DNA of 27,598 bases from JBDSYA01 sp039925865 (GTDB lineage: Bacteria > Bacteroidota > Ignavibacteria > Tepidaquicellales > Tepidaquicellaceae). Made by a program: the position numbers and the translations under genes. The notes beneath the pieces are model-generated. The model ran no database searches, was not told the origin of the DNA, and saw only the letters and a list, made by a program, of their open reading frames with translations. The stretch is from NCBI GenBank assembly GCA_039925865.1, contig JBDSYA010000180.1, positions 1 to 27,598 on the forward strand, given 5' to 3'. Of this stretch, positions 7,027 through 15,495 are shown in pieces; position 1 is the first letter of the stretch; the number at the start of each line of letters is the position of its first letter.

Positions 7027-7107
7027 CACTCTATGCACTCCAATCACTCCACACACTCTACGCACTCTACGCACTCTACAAACTCTACAAACTCTACAAA
7101 CTCAAAA
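7027..7107. repeat. 9-bp tandem repeat ending in the esterase stop codon
   Basis: Nine consecutive 9-bp units, from CACTCTATG through CACTCTACG (two copies) to AACTCTACA (two copies) and a final degenerate AACTCAAAA. The units drift gradually along the array. The last unit contains the TGA stop of the esterase gene (7102-7104 on the plus strand, read on the minus), so copy-number change would alter only the 3' end or the gap to the antitoxin. Confidence 0.85.
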
Positions 7108-7833
7108 TTTCGTTTCGAGAATATAAGGAAGCATCTTCCTCCATGTGGGCCAGTCATGAGGAACATCAAAACCCCACATTTCAAGATCATTTGGAACATC
7201 TTTTGCATTAAGTATTTCAGAAAGAGTCACAGAACCTTCGGGATTTTCGTAATTGCCCTGACCGGTAAGGATGTGTATGTGATTGCTGTTTCTTAATTCT
7301 TTAAGAATATTCTCATCTTCAAGATTAGGAAGATAATGCACAGGTGAATTGAAATAACAAATTTCATCGAAATAACCTTTTGAATAATCCGTGAGATCAT
7401 AAGAACCGCTCATTGCGATCGTGCCTTTAAAAATATCAGGCCTTCTGAAAAAAGTGTTTGCCGAATGCAGTGCTCCGAGAGATGCGCCGGATGTAATAAT
7501 AGGTACTTCACCATTACAATCTTTATAAATAAAAGGCACAACTTCGTTGACAACATAATCATTGAACTGCTGATGACGCACAGCCTTATCCTTTGGGCTC
7601 ATTTTATCATTCAGCCAGCTTTCATTATTAATACTGTTGATCGAATAAACTTTGCACTTTCCACCTTCGATGTAAGGTTTCAAAGTGTCAATTAACTGAA
7701 ATCTTTCATATTCGAGATAGTCTGCAGCAGCAGTTGGAAATAATAGCAATGAAAATCCATAATCACCGTAAGCAACGATATCCATTTCTTTATTTAAAGC
7801 GGAGCTGTAGGATTTTGAAATCTCTCTTCTCAT
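7102..7833 (-). CDS. Alpha/beta-hydrolase esterase (Esterase D/PF00756-like)
   Basis: A 243-aa protein of the enterochelin-esterase/esterase D-like group. The nucleophile elbow is GASLG with Ser118, and the catalytic His is likely His226 in FDVPHDWPTW near the C-terminus. An acid between them cannot be fixed by eye; Asp172 or Asp174 in NLEDEN is too early, so Asp212 or Asp216 (KDVPNDLE) is possible. There is no signal peptide, so it should be cytoplasmic. ATG 7831-7833 opens the gene (MRREISKSYS). Some members of this group are named YqiA/EstA-like in genomes, but the substrate is not predictable. It is flanked by the 9-bp repeat downstream. Confidence 0.75.
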   Translation of the reverse strand: MRREISKSYSSALNKEMDIVAYGDYGFSLLLFPTAAADYLEYERFQLIDTLKPYIEGGKCKVYSINSINNESWLNDKMSPKDKAVRHQQFNDYVVNEVVPFIYKDCNGEVPIITSGASLGALHSANTFFRRPDIFKGTIAMSGSYDLTDYSKGYFDEICYFNSPVHYLPNLEDENILKELRNSNHIHILTGQGNYENPEGSVTLSEILNAKDVPNDLEMWGFDVPHDWPTWRKMLPYILETKF

Positions 7834-7973
7834 TAAATTTATTTAAAAGGTTTGTAATTTTATTTGAATATGCAAAATACTCAATATAAAATTAAATTAT
7901 AAGTTGAAAAGTCTTGGCAGAGTTAAAAAATTCAGGTTAACTATTGAGCAGAAGTGAAAATTTTAAATAGTTA

Positions 7974-8324
7974 TTAAAAGGGCAGATCATCATCAGACAT
8001 ATTACCGGAGCTTGTTTCATTACTATATTCATCAGTTTTTGAATTCTCAGCTTTTTGAATTTTCCATGCCCCAAGGCTTGTGAAGTAAGTTACAACTCCT
8101 TCTTTATTTGTCCATGGTTTTCCTCTGAGATCAAAACTAACATCAACGAAATCGGATTTTTTAAATTCTTCTATTATGTCGCAGTTATTTTGAGTCAATT
8201 CAAATTTTATAAACTGAGGGTATTGAGCATTCTCTGCGTATTCAATTACAAATTCTCTTTTTTTGAATTTATCTGATATCTGTTTCGTCTCGTATATTTC
8301 TATAATTTTTCCCTGAATGTTCAT
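7974..8324 (-). CDS. DUF3127 protein with an SSB-like C-terminal tip
   Basis: A 116-aa protein that matches my recollection of the DUF3127 family of Bacteroidota: a beta-rich N-terminal domain (about residues 1-90) starting MNIQGKIIEIYETKQISDKF, with KKREFVIEY and DVSFDLRGKPW, which suits an OB-fold. A low-complexity linker (about 91-108) and the acidic end SDDDLPF follow. This end closely resembles the tip of bacterial single-strand binding protein (DDDIPF), which docks DNA repair enzymes. A role in single-strand DNA binding or recruitment is therefore likely but inferred. It stands alone with modest gaps on both sides. Confidence 0.8.
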   Translation of the reverse strand: MNIQGKIIEIYETKQISDKFKKREFVIEYAENAQYPQFIKFELTQNNCDIIEEFKKSDFVDVSFDLRGKPWTNKEGVVTYFTSLGAWKIQKAENSKTDEYSNETSSGNMSDDDLPF

Positions 8325-8395
8325 TTTATATTTTTAGATTTATTTATTTCTTATAATGAATCACAATTACTATTCACCCGCCATAGGCAGGCAAG

Positions 8396-8596
8396 CTATT
8401 CACTATTCTCAGTTTTTGATTTATAATTTATAACACGATTTCGGATTTGCCATTTAAACATAGTCTGCAGCCAGAGATAATCGAGTTTCTCTTTAGGGGT
8501 CATGTTAGATATTGGTTTCTCCAAATGCCCGTCAAACATTGGATCAATTTCATTTCCGGTAACCGGATTAATTTTTTTTTGATATAATTCTTTCAA
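8396..8596 (-). CDS. 66-aa protein paired with a nucleotidyltransferase
   Basis: Starts 29 nt inside the upstream nucleotidyltransferase gene, so the two are translationally coupled. The protein begins MKELYQKKINPVTGNEIDPM, then has FDGHLEKP (21-28) and MTPKEKLDYLWLQ (32-44), and ends in a basic tail. It is hydrophilic and has no membrane segment. I do not recognise it. A small partner of a nucleotidyltransferase suggests a toxin-antitoxin-like module, but the protein lacks the RxxxxH motif of HEPN proteins, so the usual MNT/HEPN assignment does not apply. Confidence 0.6.
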   Translation of the reverse strand: MKELYQKKINPVTGNEIDPMFDGHLEKPISNMTPKEKLDYLWLQTMFKWQIRNRVINYKSKTENSE

Positions 8597-9074
8597 GCTC
8601 TATTATGTCTGATCTGTCTTTATCTCTTAATGGATCAATTAATTTTTTCACCTCGATAAGGTCACTGAGTGATGATACATTCATTTTGATCTCATCGACT
8701 ACGACTTCTTCACAATTGATAAATAATTCTTCGTAACTTTTTGGGTAACTCAGAAAAACATCTAATTGCAGCGGACTATTGTCGGAAACAAAAGTATAGA
8801 CTAAAGCATCTTTCTTCTCAACCCAGTCTTTTCTAATACTTTCGTTATAAAGATTTTCAACCGGCTCAGGAATTCGGGGTTTAAGATTAAATCTTTTAGT
8901 TACTTCTACAATTTTTTGCAAATTACTTTTCTCAAATGAAACCGACAAGTCAATATCATAAGTGGCTCTTTCAACGCCATGCAATACACAGGCAACACCG
9001 CCGCAGATTATATATTTCACATGAGCCTTGGAAAGTTCTTTTAATAATTCAATGAGATTTTTATCCGGATTCAA
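8568..9074 (-). CDS. Nucleotidyltransferase (DUF6036/AbiEii-like)
   Basis: A 168-aa nucleotidyltransferase fold. The signature is GGVACVLHGVERATYDIDLSV, with Gly25-Gly26 and metal-binding Asp40 and Asp42. The third carboxylate is probably Asp105 in PLQLDVF. The C-terminal LSDLIEVKKLIDPLRDKDRSD is typical of the family in Bacteroidota and of AbiEii-like enzymes. With all three carboxylates present the enzyme should be active. Relatives transfer NMPs to tRNAs, proteins or drugs, often within toxin-antitoxin systems. It overlaps the start of the 66-aa gene by 29 nt. Confidence 0.8.
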   Translation of the reverse strand: MNPDKNLIELLKELSKAHVKYIICGGVACVLHGVERATYDIDLSVSFEKSNLQKIVEVTKRFNLKPRIPEPVENLYNESIRKDWVEKKDALVYTFVSDNSPLQLDVFLSYPKSYEELFINCEEVVVDEIKMNVSSLSDLIEVKKLIDPLRDKDRSDIIELERIISKKN

Positions 9075-9154
9075 AAATTAATTTTAAAGTAACTTAAATA
9101 ATAATCGTGAAATAAAAAATACTCCTTTTCAATATTGCAGATAAAATAATCAAC

Positions 9155-12100
9155 CTAATCCCTCACCTCTGCAAGCTTGATCTCATCATCAAAATTGAAT
9201 TCTTCAGACTTTTTTTTAACATGTACTCTTGAAAAATATGAATAAACCGAAGGCACAATAAATAAAGTAAGAAAAGTTGCAAACAATAAACCGCCTACAA
9301 CCACAATTCCCAATGATGTCCTGCTCCCTGCGCCGGCTCCTAAAGCAATTGGCAAAATTCCCAGTATAGTCGTCAGACTGGTCATGATGATTGGCCTGAA
9401 CCTTGAAGCCGCAGCAGCTTTAACAGCATCCGTTATGCTGAGGCCCTCTTCCTTTTTCTGATTTGCAAATTCCACAATAAGTATAGCGTTCTTGGTCACG
9501 AGTCCAATAAGCATGATTATTCCGATCTGTGAAAATATATTTAGTGTTTGATTAAACATCCATAAAGATATCATCGCTCCGGTGAGTGCAAGAGGAACTG
9601 TTAACAGTATTATTAACGGGTCGATGAAGCTTTCAAACTGTGCTGCGAGAACTAAAAAAATTATTATTAACGCAAAAATAAAAGTGAATAAAAGACTGGA
9701 TGAACTTTCGGCAAAATCTTTTGACTCACCCGCCAGCGAAGTCGTAAATGTCGGATCAAGGATCCTTGAAGTTATGCTGTTCATTTCCTCTATAGCTTCT
9801 CCTAAAGCAACTCCCTGAGAAAGTCCTCCGGATATTGTAGCCGAAACATACCTGTTATAGCGCAGACGAGTTGTTGGACTGATGCTCTCTTTTAATGTAA
9901 CAACATTGTCAAGCTGAACAAGCTCACCTTTATTATTTCTTACGAATAAATATTTAAGATCATACGGATCGTCTCTGTATTCACGGCTTACCTGACCAAT
10001 TACCTGATATTGTTTTCCGTCTTTAATATAATAGCTTAATCTCTGACCGCCTAATGCTATCTGAAGTGTCTGTGCAATATCACTTGTAGAAATTCCAAGA
10101 GCTGCAGCCTTATTCCTGTCTATGCTCAAAGTAAGCTCGGGTTTGTTGACTTTAATATCTGCATCGACAAATTGCAGTTTCGGATTTTTCTTCGCATCTT
10201 CAAGAATCTTTGGAAGCACTTCTAAAAGCTTTTCAAAGCTGGGAGCCTGTATTACATACTGCAGCGGCAGTCTTCCGAAACGTGATCCTATCGTAGGAGG
10301 CTGTGATGGAAATCCTCTTATGCCCGAAAAAGAATTAAGATTTTTTGATATGGAATTAAAAACCTGCTGCTGAGTTCTTGTTCGTTCATCCGGCGGGACT
10401 AAATACATATTTATGATACCTGTATTTGTAGCTCCGACTCCCGCGAAACCCGGTGCAATAACCGTTATAGGACTCGGGACTTCAGGAATTGAATCAAGAA
10501 CATATCTCGTCAGTTCATCCATATATTTCTGTGTATAGTCAAATGTCGAACCTTCCGGGGCCAATGCCTGTATTCTGATATTCGATCTGTCTTCCAATGG
10601 CGCAAGCTCCGATTTCAATGACTTACCTATAAAATAAACTACCGTACCCATCACAATAATTAATATAAACGAGATCCATCTGATTTTCATAAAAGCGCTG
10701 AGAAGATTTGAATAACCATTTGTCAAAGCAACAAAGAACGGCTCAGTCTTATTGTAAAGCCAGTTTGATTTGTTATGTTTTTTTAAAAGCCGGGAAGAGA
10801 GCATCGGTGTTAAGGTCAGCGCAACAAATGCAGAAATAATTACAGTTGATGCAATTACCACACCAAATTCCCTGAAGAGTTTTCCTGTCAAACCTTCAAT
10901 AAACATTATCGGGAGAAATACAGCGGCAAGTGTAAGTGTTGTTGATATAACTGCAAAGTAAATTTCCTTTGAACCTTTTACTGCTGCTTCCATAGGGGTC
11001 ATACCTTCTTCGATCTTGGTATAAATATTTTCAAGAACAACTATTGCGTCATCTACGACAAGCCCGATTGCAAGTATAATTGCTACAAGCGTCAGAACAT
11101 TTATAGAATATCCAATGAGATACATTATAAAAAAACCTGAGATAATGGAAACCGGTATAGCGACAATAGGTATCAGTGTTGAACGCCAATCCCTGAGAAA
11201 GAAAAAAATTATCAAAAGAACTAAACCGAATGCTATGAAAATTGTTTCCTCTACTTCGCTGATGGTTGATCTCACAAATGTTGAAAAATCGAAACCAACT
11301 TCGATCCTGTATTCGGGAGGGATTTCTTTTTTCAGCTGTTCAAATCTTTTATTGAATTCATCCGAGATCTGAACTATATTAGCTCCCGGTACAGCCTGTA
11401 TGGATACTCCTATTCCATTTATTCCGCCCCGCTTAACGGCTGTTCTTTCATTCTCAGCACCAAGTATTGCATATCCAATATCTTTAAATCTTACATTGTT
11501 ATCACCGTCCTGTTTAATAATAAGTTCATTAAATTCTTCAGCATTTTTTAACCTTCCTAAAGTTCGAATGGTTAATTCTGTATTGTTACCTTCAATTCTT
11601 CCTGAAGGCAATTCAATATTTTCTTTGTTAAGTGCAGACTGTACATCCAAAGGAGTTAATTTATAAGCTGCAAGTTTTTTCGGGTCCATCCACATTCTCA
11701 TCGAATATTTTTTTTCTCCGAAAATATTTACCGCACTGACACCTTCAATGGTCTGTATTCTTTCTTTAACAACGTTTGATGCAAAGTTGCTTACTTCAAG
11801 TATATCTTTTGTGTCGCTCTGGACAAACATGAAAATTATTGGTGTTGCATCTGCGTCAGACTTCTGGACTATAGGATTATCAATACCCTGAGGAAGATTT
11901 CTTTGAGCACGTGAAACTCTGTCTCTGACATCGTTTGTCGCCTCTTCTAAATTTCTGCTAAGCTCAAACTCAACTGTAATGCGGCTTACCTGTTCCCGGC
12001 TTTCTGAAGTTAGTGTTTTAATTCCTTCTATACCGTTCAATGCCTGTTCAAGAGGCTCTGTGATTTGTGTTTCAATAACATCAGAGTTTGCTCCGGGATA

Positions 12101-12250
12101 TGTAGTCTGAACACTCACTGTCGGCGGGTCAACGCTTGGATATTCTCTTACTTCTAAATATGTAAAAGCAACTATGCCGAAAAGGACAAGGATCAAAGAC
12201 ATAACTATGGCAAGTACCGGCCTTTGTATTGATGTATTAGAAAGAGACAT
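9155..12250 (-). CDS. RND efflux pump, inner-membrane transporter (HAE1/AcrB-like)
   Basis: The 1031-aa length and architecture are standard for hydrophobe/amphiphile exporters: 12 membrane segments and two large periplasmic loops. The proton-relay residues are present: Asp400-Asp401 in GLVVDDAIVVLEN (TM4) and Lys920 in GLVTKNAILIVEF (TM10). The N-terminus MSLSNTSIQRPVLAIV is typical of the MexF/MdtB-like branch. It exports drugs or other amphiphiles by proton antiport, working with the adaptor encoded 49 nt upstream and an outer-membrane channel. No TolC-like gene lies downstream, so the channel must come from elsewhere. Confidence 0.95.
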   Translation of the reverse strand: MSLSNTSIQRPVLAIVMSLILVLFGIVAFTYLEVREYPSVDPPTVSVQTTYPGANSDVIETQITEPLEQALNGIEGIKTLTSESREQVSRITVEFELSRNLEEATNDVRDRVSRAQRNLPQGIDNPIVQKSDADATPIIFMFVQSDTKDILEVSNFASNVVKERIQTIEGVSAVNIFGEKKYSMRMWMDPKKLAAYKLTPLDVQSALNKENIELPSGRIEGNNTELTIRTLGRLKNAEEFNELIIKQDGDNNVRFKDIGYAILGAENERTAVKRGGINGIGVSIQAVPGANIVQISDEFNKRFEQLKKEIPPEYRIEVGFDFSTFVRSTISEVEETIFIAFGLVLLIIFFFLRDWRSTLIPIVAIPVSIISGFFIMYLIGYSINVLTLVAIILAIGLVVDDAIVVLENIYTKIEEGMTPMEAAVKGSKEIYFAVISTTLTLAAVFLPIMFIEGLTGKLFREFGVVIASTVIISAFVALTLTPMLSSRLLKKHNKSNWLYNKTEPFFVALTNGYSNLLSAFMKIRWISFILIIVMGTVVYFIGKSLKSELAPLEDRSNIRIQALAPEGSTFDYTQKYMDELTRYVLDSIPEVPSPITVIAPGFAGVGATNTGIINMYLVPPDERTRTQQQVFNSISKNLNSFSGIRGFPSQPPTIGSRFGRLPLQYVIQAPSFEKLLEVLPKILEDAKKNPKLQFVDADIKVNKPELTLSIDRNKAAALGISTSDIAQTLQIALGGQRLSYYIKDGKQYQVIGQVSREYRDDPYDLKYLFVRNNKGELVQLDNVVTLKESISPTTRLRYNRYVSATISGGLSQGVALGEAIEEMNSITSRILDPTFTTSLAGESKDFAESSSSLLFTFIFALIIIFLVLAAQFESFIDPLIILLTVPLALTGAMISLWMFNQTLNIFSQIGIIMLIGLVTKNAILIVEFANQKKEEGLSITDAVKAAAASRFRPIIMTSLTTILGILPIALGAGAGSRTSLGIVVVGGLLFATFLTLFIVPSVYSYFSRVHVKKKSEEFNFDDEIKLAEVRD

Positions 12251-12299
12251 TACTTTTGTTTTGTTAAGTCCTGTTAAGTAAATTCAGTGCTCACTAAAG

Positions 12300-13373
12300 T
12301 CACTGTTCAATTTTCTCAATAACTATCTTCGCATCCGGACGGAGTCTTAAAATGTTTGTTGTAAGAATTGTATCTCCCGCGTTGAGGCCGCTTGTAATTT
12401 GCACGCTTGATTCAGTCCTAAGTCCTGTCTGTACATCTGATAATTTTGCCAGACCGTTTTTTAAAACATAGACATCATGACCTTTTAATTTAGGAATAAG
12501 AGCCTGAGTAGGGATCATTATTGCTTCACTAATATTTGATAATTGTAAGGTTACATTTGCAAACGTTCCGGGGAGCAGCTTCCTTGAAGAGTTTGAACTT
12601 ACAGCACGAACGGTTAAAGATCTTGTGTTTCCCTCAACTTTTGGTTCATATGCCGTAACAATTCCATCAAACTCTTCTTCAAGTCCGTCAATATTAAATT
12701 TGATCTGCTGACCGATATTAAAATTAGCAATATATTTTTCAGGCAGGGAAAAATCCAGTTTAACTCTGCGGATATCCTGTATAGTCGCTAAGATAGTAGA
12801 AGGAGTTACATAACTTCCAATGCTGACATTTTTCAAGCCGATAGTTCCTGAGAAAGGTGCTCTAATACTTGTTTTGCTTAACTGAATCCCGACAATTTCA
12901 ATATCTGCTCTGATCTTTTCCAGAGTATTTGCAAAGATATCATACTCCGACTGAGTTGCCAGGCCTCTTTCAATAAGCTGCCTTTCACGATCTTCATTTT
13001 TTATCGCAAGTTCTTCTTCAATTAAAAGTTTATTCATCTGAGCATCGAGTTCGGCATCATCCAGTTTGAATAAAGTTTTTCCTTTACCCACAAAGCTTCC
13101 TTCTTTAAAGTAAATTCCTGTAATCTTTTTCGAAGTTTCGCTCCGCAATTCGACTTCTTCATTTGCTACTATAGTTCCGATAGTCCGGATTGAGTTTTCA
13201 AGATCTGCTGTTGTTATCACAAAACCGGTTGCAGGTACAGGGGCATTTTTTGTGTCAGCTGTTTGTGGACTTACAGGTTTTTCCTTTGTCGAAAGGAGTT
13301 TTGGCAGAATTATAATGGCAGCTATTACCAATATTATTAAGGTGATGGAAATAATTTTAATGTTTTTTTTCAA
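12300..13373 (-). CDS. RND efflux periplasmic adaptor (membrane fusion protein)
   Basis: A 357-aa adaptor of the AcrA/MexH type. A membrane anchor (about residues 6-25) is followed by the first lipoyl half (about 65-110, with KITGIYFKEGSFVGKGKTLF), an alpha-helical hairpin of modest length (about 110-165), the second lipoyl half (RAPFSGTIGLKNVSIGSYV) and beta-barrel and membrane-proximal domains (PGTFANVTL, IPTQALIP). It bridges the pump and an outer-membrane channel. It starts at ATG 13371-13373, lies 49 nt before the pump gene and is the first gene of the unit. The 264-bp upstream gap is shared with the divergent gene at 13638. Confidence 0.92.
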   Translation of the reverse strand: MKKNIKIISITLIILVIAAIIILPKLLSTKEKPVSPQTADTKNAPVPATGFVITTADLENSIRTIGTIVANEEVELRSETSKKITGIYFKEGSFVGKGKTLFKLDDAELDAQMNKLLIEEELAIKNEDRERQLIERGLATQSEYDIFANTLEKIRADIEIVGIQLSKTSIRAPFSGTIGLKNVSIGSYVTPSTILATIQDIRRVKLDFSLPEKYIANFNIGQQIKFNIDGLEEEFDGIVTAYEPKVEGNTRSLTVRAVSSNSSRKLLPGTFANVTLQLSNISEAIMIPTQALIPKLKGHDVYVLKNGLAKLSDVQTGLRTESSVQITSGLNAGDTILTTNILRLRPDAKIVIEKIEQ

Positions 13374-13539
13374 TTCATGAAAATTTTAATACATTATATT
13401 TTAATAATAAAAAGTTAAAGTATATATCCCAAAAAGTTTGTAAGCATTGTCAAAAACTAACTTCACAGACTCTTACAATTTCAAATGTTTACTAAAATAC
13501 GAAATTTTATTTGAATCCTACAATTCAATAGATTTTTAA

Positions 13540-13571
13540 TTTCACTTTCGCGTCGATAAATAATAACTTTG
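13540..13571 (+). promoter_or_regulatory. Promoter of the membrane-protein gene
   Basis: TAACTTTG (13564-13571) is a full match to the Bacteroidota -7 element TAnnTTTG. A weaker TTTC (13540-13543) lies 20 nt before it at the -33 position. The expected start near 13578 gives a leader of about 60 nt, ending with a good Shine-Dalgarno (AAAAGGAGA, 13620-13628) before ATG 13638. Confidence 0.5.
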
Positions 13572-13637
13572 TAAAAATAAATAAGTATTTGAAGTAAAAA
13601 ACGTTTTATATAAATTATTGAAAAGGAGATTTTATTA

Positions 13638-14186
13638 ATGATGAATTCCGCTCATTTACATTTAGTTTTAAACCATATCCCGGTTATCGGATCTGCAATT
13701 GCAATTTTTGTTTTAATTTTGGGAATGCTGAAAAAAAGTGATGATGTGAAGAAGGTCGGTGCAATGATACTTTTATTGACTGCCTTAATAACCATTCCGG
13801 TTTATCTTTCGGGAAAAAGTTCAGAAGCTAAAATAGAAGGGAATTATGAAGATGTGGATGAAGAATTCATCGAAGCACACGAAGAGTTTGCGTTGAACAG
13901 TTTTATTGTAATGGATATAGCCGGCGCTATCGCTTTATTTGCATTAGTGTTCTACAGAAAACCTAAAATTTTTCCAAACTATATTTCTTATTTAATACTG
14001 TTTCTCCTCATCATCTCAAACGGTATGATGGCTTACACAGCAAATCTCGGAGGAAAAATTCATCATCCGGAAATTCGCGAAGACAGAATGCCGTGGGAGG
14101 AAGCCCCTTCCGTTAATGATAATGATGACAATGTTGATAAAAAAGATAACTCAGGAAAAAAAGAAAAAGATGAGGATGAAAAGTAA
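13638..14186 (+). CDS. Four-helix membrane protein, DUF2231-like, with acidic tail
   Basis: A 182-aa protein with four likely membrane segments (about residues 11-31, 40-58, 86-105 and 112-135). Histidines sit at membrane edges: His6, His8 and His13 in HLHLVLNHIP, His81 in AHEEFA, and His142-His143 after the fourth helix in GGKIHHPEIRED. This spacing resembles DUF2231-type proteins suspected of binding haem, but I cannot prove haem binding. After about residue 150 the protein becomes a highly charged Asp/Lys tail (DNDDNVDKKDN). A clear ribosome site (AAAAGGAGA) precedes the start. The gene is divergent from the efflux unit and convergent with the pseudouridine synthase. Confidence 0.7.
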   Translation: MMNSAHLHLVLNHIPVIGSAIAIFVLILGMLKKSDDVKKVGAMILLLTALITIPVYLSGKSSEAKIEGNYEDVDEEFIEAHEEFALNSFIVMDIAGAIALFALVFYRKPKIFPNYISYLILFLLIISNGMMAYTANLGGKIHHPEIREDRMPWEEAPSVNDNDDNVDKKDNSGKKEKDEDEK

Positions 14187-14204
14187 GATGAAAACTAAAA
14201 GTTT

Positions 14205-15185
14205 CTATTTTAATTTTGACATAAGGTTTTTCATATCAGCGGGCAATTCAGATTCAAACCTCAATTCTTTGTTTGTATGTGGATGTATAAATCCTAATAC
14301 CCTTGCATGAAGTGCCTGCCTCGGCATAAGTATAAGATTACTTTTGATTTGTGCTTTAATGTTTGCCGTTAGATTTACTGAGTGCGGCTCGCGGCCGCCG
14401 TATGTTTCATCCCCGAAAACCGGGTGACCTTTATTTGACAGATGAACCCTTATCTGATGTGTCCTGCCGGTTTGCAGGTTTAATTTCACCAGTGAAAGAA
14501 ATTGATACTCTTCAATTACTTCATAATTTGTAATTGCCAGTTTGCCGGACTCATCATCTGCTTTTAATACAGCAACTTTCTTCCTGTCTCTTTTATCCCG
14601 CCCTAACCTGTTTTTTATTTCACCTTTTTTAATTTTCAGCTTTCCCCAGATGATCGCATTATATTCGCGCTCGATTGTGTGATGAAAGAACTGCTCGGAT
14701 AATTTTCTATGAGTTACTTCATCCTTTGCAATTACTATTAATCCCGAAGTATCTTTATCAAGTCGATGAACAATCCCGGCTCTCTCAAAGCCATTGAGAT
14801 TTGAAAGAGAATCATTTTTTTGTTTCGCATAAAACATCACTGCATTTACAAGAGTCCCGCTGTAATTTTTATATGCAGGATGAACTACCATTCCGGAAGG
14901 CTTATTTATAATCATCAAATATTCATCTTCAAATACAACATCAAGCGGAATGTCTTCTGCAAGGACATCTTTTTTATCCGGTATCTCCAGCTCTATATCG
15001 ATCTCATCATCAGGTTTAACCAGATAATTGGATTTAATAATATCCCCGTTAACCGTCACATATCCGAGATTGATCGCTTTCTGAACTTTTGTACGGGAAG
15101 CATTTTCGATAAACTGAGAAATATATTTATCAATTCTCTGCCTCTCTAATATTTTCGGAACTATAAGATTATAGTTTTTTTCCAT
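14205..15185 (-). CDS. rluD: Pseudouridine synthase, RluA/RluD family
   Basis: A 326-aa protein with an N-terminal S4 RNA-binding domain (about 15-75: RTKVQKAINLGYVTVNG) and a catalytic domain with the family motif HRLDKDTSGL, where Asp143 is the nucleophile. NLQTGRTHQIRVHLSNKGHP is the conserved substrate-binding segment. The S4 domain and length fit RluD-like enzymes, which convert uridines to pseudouridine in 23S rRNA; RluC and other paralogues are hard to exclude, so the symbol is provisional. The end lies 18 bp from the convergent membrane-protein gene. Confidence 0.85.
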   Translation of the reverse strand: MEKNYNLIVPKILERQRIDKYISQFIENASRTKVQKAINLGYVTVNGDIIKSNYLVKPDDEIDIELEIPDKKDVLAEDIPLDVVFEDEYLMIINKPSGMVVHPAYKNYSGTLVNAVMFYAKQKNDSLSNLNGFERAGIVHRLDKDTSGLIVIAKDEVTHRKLSEQFFHHTIEREYNAIIWGKLKIKKGEIKNRLGRDKRDRKKVAVLKADDESGKLAITNYEVIEEYQFLSLVKLNLQTGRTHQIRVHLSNKGHPVFGDETYGGREPHSVNLTANIKAQIKSNLILMPRQALHARVLGFIHPHTNKELRFESELPADMKNLMSKLK

Positions 15186-15495
15186 TCAGCTGATCAATAT
15201 TATTATCATTTTAAATTAATAAAAATGATTTTTGGTGAGTCAATTTTATTGCTAAACTATAATTCTGAAAAAATTTATTTAAAACTTCTAAGAATTATTC
15301 ATATTGAAAAATAAATTTCATAATTTTTTAATTCAAACAGAAGGTTCAAACGTCAGTTTTATGAGAATGCAAGTAAATAATTTTAAGAATATACTGTAAT
15401 TTAAATTAAGTTTTTTTATCTTAATGTTGCTTAAAATAAAGATTTAGTTTTTATCTATAAGTTATTTATTTTTATGAAAATTAAATAATAGAAGT
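15186..15495. other. Divergent intergenic region
   Basis: A 310-bp, very AT-rich gap between two divergent genes, with no ORF worth calling. On the minus strand TTGACT, 16 nt, then TATTAA (about 15221-15242) could drive the pseudouridine synthase gene. No clear promoter for the plus-strand transglycosylase was found. Confidence 0.4.

Noticed and set aside
6910..7296. Plus-strand frame with a His/Asn-Ser-Thr repeat
   Set aside because: The repeat is the translated 9-bp microsatellite; the rest is antisense to the antitoxin and esterase genes. No start or promoter support.
8325..8395. Short GC-rich stretch near 8375-8392 as a repeat element
   Set aside because: It resembles a fragment near 17980-18005 only loosely (a shared TTGCCTGC-type core on one strand); too short and imperfect to call.
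9155..13373. Missing TolC-like channel as a defect of the efflux unit
   Set aside because: Many such pumps rely on a channel gene located elsewhere, so its absence here is not evidence of a broken system.
14116..14310. Plus-strand frame at the end of the membrane-protein gene
   Set aside because: It is a shifted reading of the A-rich tail and then antisense to the pseudouridine synthase gene.
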